Origin: CAYNNP01 sp964398215 | Lineage (GTDB): Bacteria; Planctomycetota; Planctomycetia; Pirellulales; Pirellulaceae | NCBI GenBank assembly: GCA_964398215.1 | Contig: CAYNNP010000067.1 | Location: forward strand, 1-26,362 | DNA: 26,362 nt | Reading direction: 5' to 3' | In this document: one piece after another, positions 24,437-26,362 of the stretch | Numbering within the stretch: position 1 is the first letter of the stretch | Layout: each line of letters opens with the position of its first letter | Made by a program: the position numbers and the translations under genes | Notes under the pieces: generated by a model | Told to the model about the DNA's origin: nothing | The model's input: the letters and a program-made list of their open reading frames with translations, nothing else | Database searches by the model: none

Positions 24437-26208
24437 TTCGCTGGCGTTACCTTTTTACACGACTGTTGATCGTTGCGATCATTCTAGCTCTATTAACATT
24501 GGCGCTTGGCCCTGCGGCTGGGTACGTCACTGCCAGGAGCTTGGAAAAAGCCACCGGTGCTAAAGTCGAAATTGACTCTGCATCAGTCGGACTGTTTCCT
24601 CCCAAGATCACGTATCGCGATCTGCAAATTGCCGATCCACGAAGCGACAAGGAAATGCGCAATGCATTCCAAGCCGAGTCGATCGAATTGGAAATGGATC
24701 TTAACGAGTTGCTACTCCGTCGGTGGGTCGCCAAAAGCGGCCGCATCTCGGGCGTTCAAATTGGTGGACTCCGAACATCCAGTGGACATTTGGAGCCATC
24801 ACCTAGTGAGGACCTCTTAAATTCACCCAGCGATCAAGGTGGCTCGTCGGTGCTTGGGAATTTAATCCGCAGCACAGCAAGTCATGTCGGCAACGAAGCC
24901 GCGTCAATGGGCCGAAACTTGGAAACCGTCCGCCGCAGTGCTGAAATTCGCAGCCGCTGGGAGCGTGACTATGACACTTTGGTTGTCCAAGCTCGTGAAC
25001 TAGAAAAACAAATCCGTGACATTCGAGACTCGGCTCGCGGAATCGACAATCCACTGCGTGACTGGGAAGAACTCGATCGTACTTTGGCAAAAGGCACGCA
25101 AGCCCGCGAAAAACTGCTGGTTGTGCGCCAAGCCATCGATACGTTGCCAGAACGATTCCAAGCTGACTTGGCGTCAATGGACGAAGCGAAAAAGATCGAC
25201 TTGAAGAACATTGATCGATACGTTCCAGGTGACATTTCAAACTCCGATAACTTTGGCGTTGACCTAATCACCAGTGCGATTCGCGATCAAGTAAAAAGCA
25301 TTCGGTCTTACGTCGACGGTGGTCGCGCTTTGGCAAACTACACCGTGCTTGCTCCTGATACCGGGCGTGTTCGCGGAGTCAATTTCGATCTGGATGGCCA
25401 CAACTATCAGCCCGAAATGTTGATTCGTCAGTGTAGCGTGGACGGAATGATGCGTGCCGATGGCGAAGCCTACGTGATGGAAGGCACCTTGGAGAATCTG
25501 ACTCCAACGCCTGAACTATTGGATATGCCAACTCGCGTCCGTCTTCGATTGGAAGGCCGCGACGTGGTTCGCGTCGAGTATGTTCGTGATCGTCGCGATG
25601 GCACCGATTCAGATCTTCTGACACTGCATTGGCCACAAACAAAATCTGATGGATTGCGTTTGGGTGACGACCAAGATGCCAACATCAGCATCTCTGGTGG
25701 CAACCGTGAACTGTGGGTACAGATCCGCACCGAAGGCGATCAGCTGGAAGGCCGTTTGGTAAGCAAGCAAACTGGCATTCAAATGCGTTTGAATGTTGAC
25801 CCTAAATACGCCAGCAGCCCAGCTGTCAACTCGCTTGGCAATAGCCTTGCAACGGTTGACAACATGAATGTGGATGCAAAGTTCACAGGAACTTGGAGCG
25901 ACATGGATGTGAGTTTGACGACCAACCTAGGTCAGATTTTCCATCGTGCAGCGACCGAAGCGATTGCAGGTCAAATGCAAGCCACTCGCGCCAAACTGGC
26001 TGCTCAAGTCGACCAAGCGTACGCCAACGAAACTGTCCAACTACGAAAGTGGTTGACGACTCGTCAAGCAGAAGCCAGAACGCTGGTTGCAAGTGCTGAC
26101 AAGTCGATCGAAGAAATGAGCAAGAAAGTGATCAAAGAGTTGGGTGACACCGACGAATACCTTGGTCGACTTCGCACCGCTATCATCGGTCGAACAAAGT
26201 TGCGTTAA
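24433..26208 (+). CDS. TIGR03545-like AsmA-type envelope protein
   Basis: The 591-aa product matches the TIGR03545 family in layout and in its pairing with a TIGR03546-type gene. An N-terminal membrane anchor (about residues 8-35, L-I-V-A-I-I-L-A-L-L-T-L-A) is followed by an AsmA-like start: A-T-G-A-K-V-E-I-D-S-A-S-V and L-F-P-P-K-I-T-Y-R-D-L-Q-I-A-D-P. A charged helical stretch, possibly coiled coil, spans about 150-260, then beta-rich sequence, then a second helical region near the C-terminus (about 505-590). AsmA-like proteins span the periplasm and are implicated in lipid transport or outer-membrane assembly. That role is only inferred here. Confidence 0.82.
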   Translation: MIRWRYLFTRLLIVAIILALLTLALGPAAGYVTARSLEKATGAKVEIDSASVGLFPPKITYRDLQIADPRSDKEMRNAFQAESIELEMDLNELLLRRWVAKSGRISGVQIGGLRTSSGHLEPSPSEDLLNSPSDQGGSSVLGNLIRSTASHVGNEAASMGRNLETVRRSAEIRSRWERDYDTLVVQARELEKQIRDIRDSARGIDNPLRDWEELDRTLAKGTQAREKLLVVRQAIDTLPERFQADLASMDEAKKIDLKNIDRYVPGDISNSDNFGVDLITSAIRDQVKSIRSYVDGGRALANYTVLAPDTGRVRGVNFDLDGHNYQPEMLIRQCSVDGMMRADGEAYVMEGTLENLTPTPELLDMPTRVRLRLEGRDVVRVEYVRDRRDGTDSDLLTLHWPQTKSDGLRLGDDQDANISISGGNRELWVQIRTEGDQLEGRLVSKQTGIQMRLNVDPKYASSPAVNSLGNSLATVDNMNVDAKFTGTWSDMDVSLTTNLGQIFHRAATEAIAGQMQATRAKLAAQVDQAYANETVQLRKWLTTRQAEARTLVASADKSIEEMSKKVIKELGDTDEYLGRLRTAIIGRTKLR

Positions 26209-26235
26209 ACGCACCGGTTCGCTTTTCCAAATTAG

Positions 26236-26255
26236 GTTGGGCACTCCTGCCCGAC
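26236..26255 (+). terminator. Hairpin 1 after the TIGR03545-type gene
   Basis: GTTGGGCA (26236-26243) pairs with TGCCCGAC (26248-26255), including one G-U pair, around a CTCC tetraloop, starting 27 nt after the stop. The position suits a terminator, but the following sequence is not a U-tract. Confidence 0.45.
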
Positions 26256-26265
26256 TGAATTGAAA

Positions 26266-26279
26266 AACGCCTTAGCGTT
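26266..26279 (+). repeat. Hairpin 2 after the TIGR03545-type gene
   Basis: AACGC (26266-26270) and GCGTT (26275-26279) form a 5-bp stem with a CTTA loop. It is one of four consecutive small hairpins in this 3' region. Confidence 0.35.
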
Positions 26280-26302
26280 GCGATACAGCGTGTAAATAAA
26301 TC

Positions 26303-26337
26303 ACTCTCCCACTGGGAGAGTCGGGCTCTCAGGCCCG
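26303..26337 (+). terminator. Tandem hairpins 3 and 4
   Basis: ACTCTCCC (26303-26310) and GGGAGAGT (26314-26321) form a perfect 8-bp stem with a 3-nt loop. CGGGCT (26322-26327) and GGCCCG (26332-26337) follow at once with a CTCA loop and one G-U pair. GGAGAGGG just after could also pair with CTCTCC of the first stem, giving an alternative fold. This looks like a GC-rich intergenic repeat or terminator pair; the window ends before its far side is clear. Confidence 0.45.
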
Positions 26338-26362
26338 GAGAGGGCGCGTCAATAAAACTGGT

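Overview
The window looks like a chromosomal segment of a planctomycete, probably Pirellulaceae (Rhodopirellula-like). This is inferred from the paired TIGR03545/TIGR03546-type genes, a small membrane protein beginning with an NPYxSP-type motif, a bifunctional fucokinase/GDP-fucose pyrophosphorylase, moderate GC and frequent TTG starts. No rRNA, tRNA, CRISPR array or phage gene was seen. All functional names rest on motif and family recognition by eye.

Layout. Positions 1-1280 (minus strand) hold an OsmC-like protein and the queuosine enzyme QueE. From 1281 (plus) come QueF, whose TTG start abuts the TTG start of QueE, then a TIM-barrel sugar isomerase/epimerase-like protein and a 976-aa fucokinase/fucose-1-phosphate guanylyltransferase. 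Positions 5907-12509 (minus) hold a small membrane protein, a thioredoxin-fold protein interrupted by one in-frame TGA, an autotransporter and a Tat-exported GMC oxidoreductase. Positions 12696-23306 (minus) hold four large DNA-end-processing genes in the order addB-addA-yhaO-yhaN, with two ATGA overlaps. Positions 23567-26208 (plus) hold the overlapping TIGR03546/TIGR03545 pair, followed by a run of hairpins.

The most important observation is at 6354-7706. The in-frame TGA replaces the first cysteine of a thioredoxin CxxC motif, giving W-U-A-G-C. It is followed 16 nt later by a perfect 7-bp hairpin with a CGUGU loop, placed as expected for a bacterial SECIS element. I read this as a 450-aa exported selenoprotein. 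It joins a Sec-thioredoxin domain to a TPR-like region and a C-terminal domain with a C-x5-C pair like the N-terminal domain of DsbD. A conventional gene caller would split it into two fragments.

The second structural find is a 200-bp MITE-like element at 7823-8022, between the autotransporter and selenoprotein genes. It has 9-bp terminal inverted repeats (CAGGGCAAA/TTTGCCCTG), exactly flanked by a 10-bp direct repeat (CCGGCAATGA), and it contains a long internal palindrome.

The DNA-repair block pairs an AddA-like helicase that lacks its nuclease domain, an AddB-like protein that keeps a nuclease domain but has no visible Walker A or Fe-S cysteine cluster, and a YhaO/YhaN (SbcCD/Mre11-Rad50-like) nuclease-ATPase pair. 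This suggests one double-strand-break processing module.
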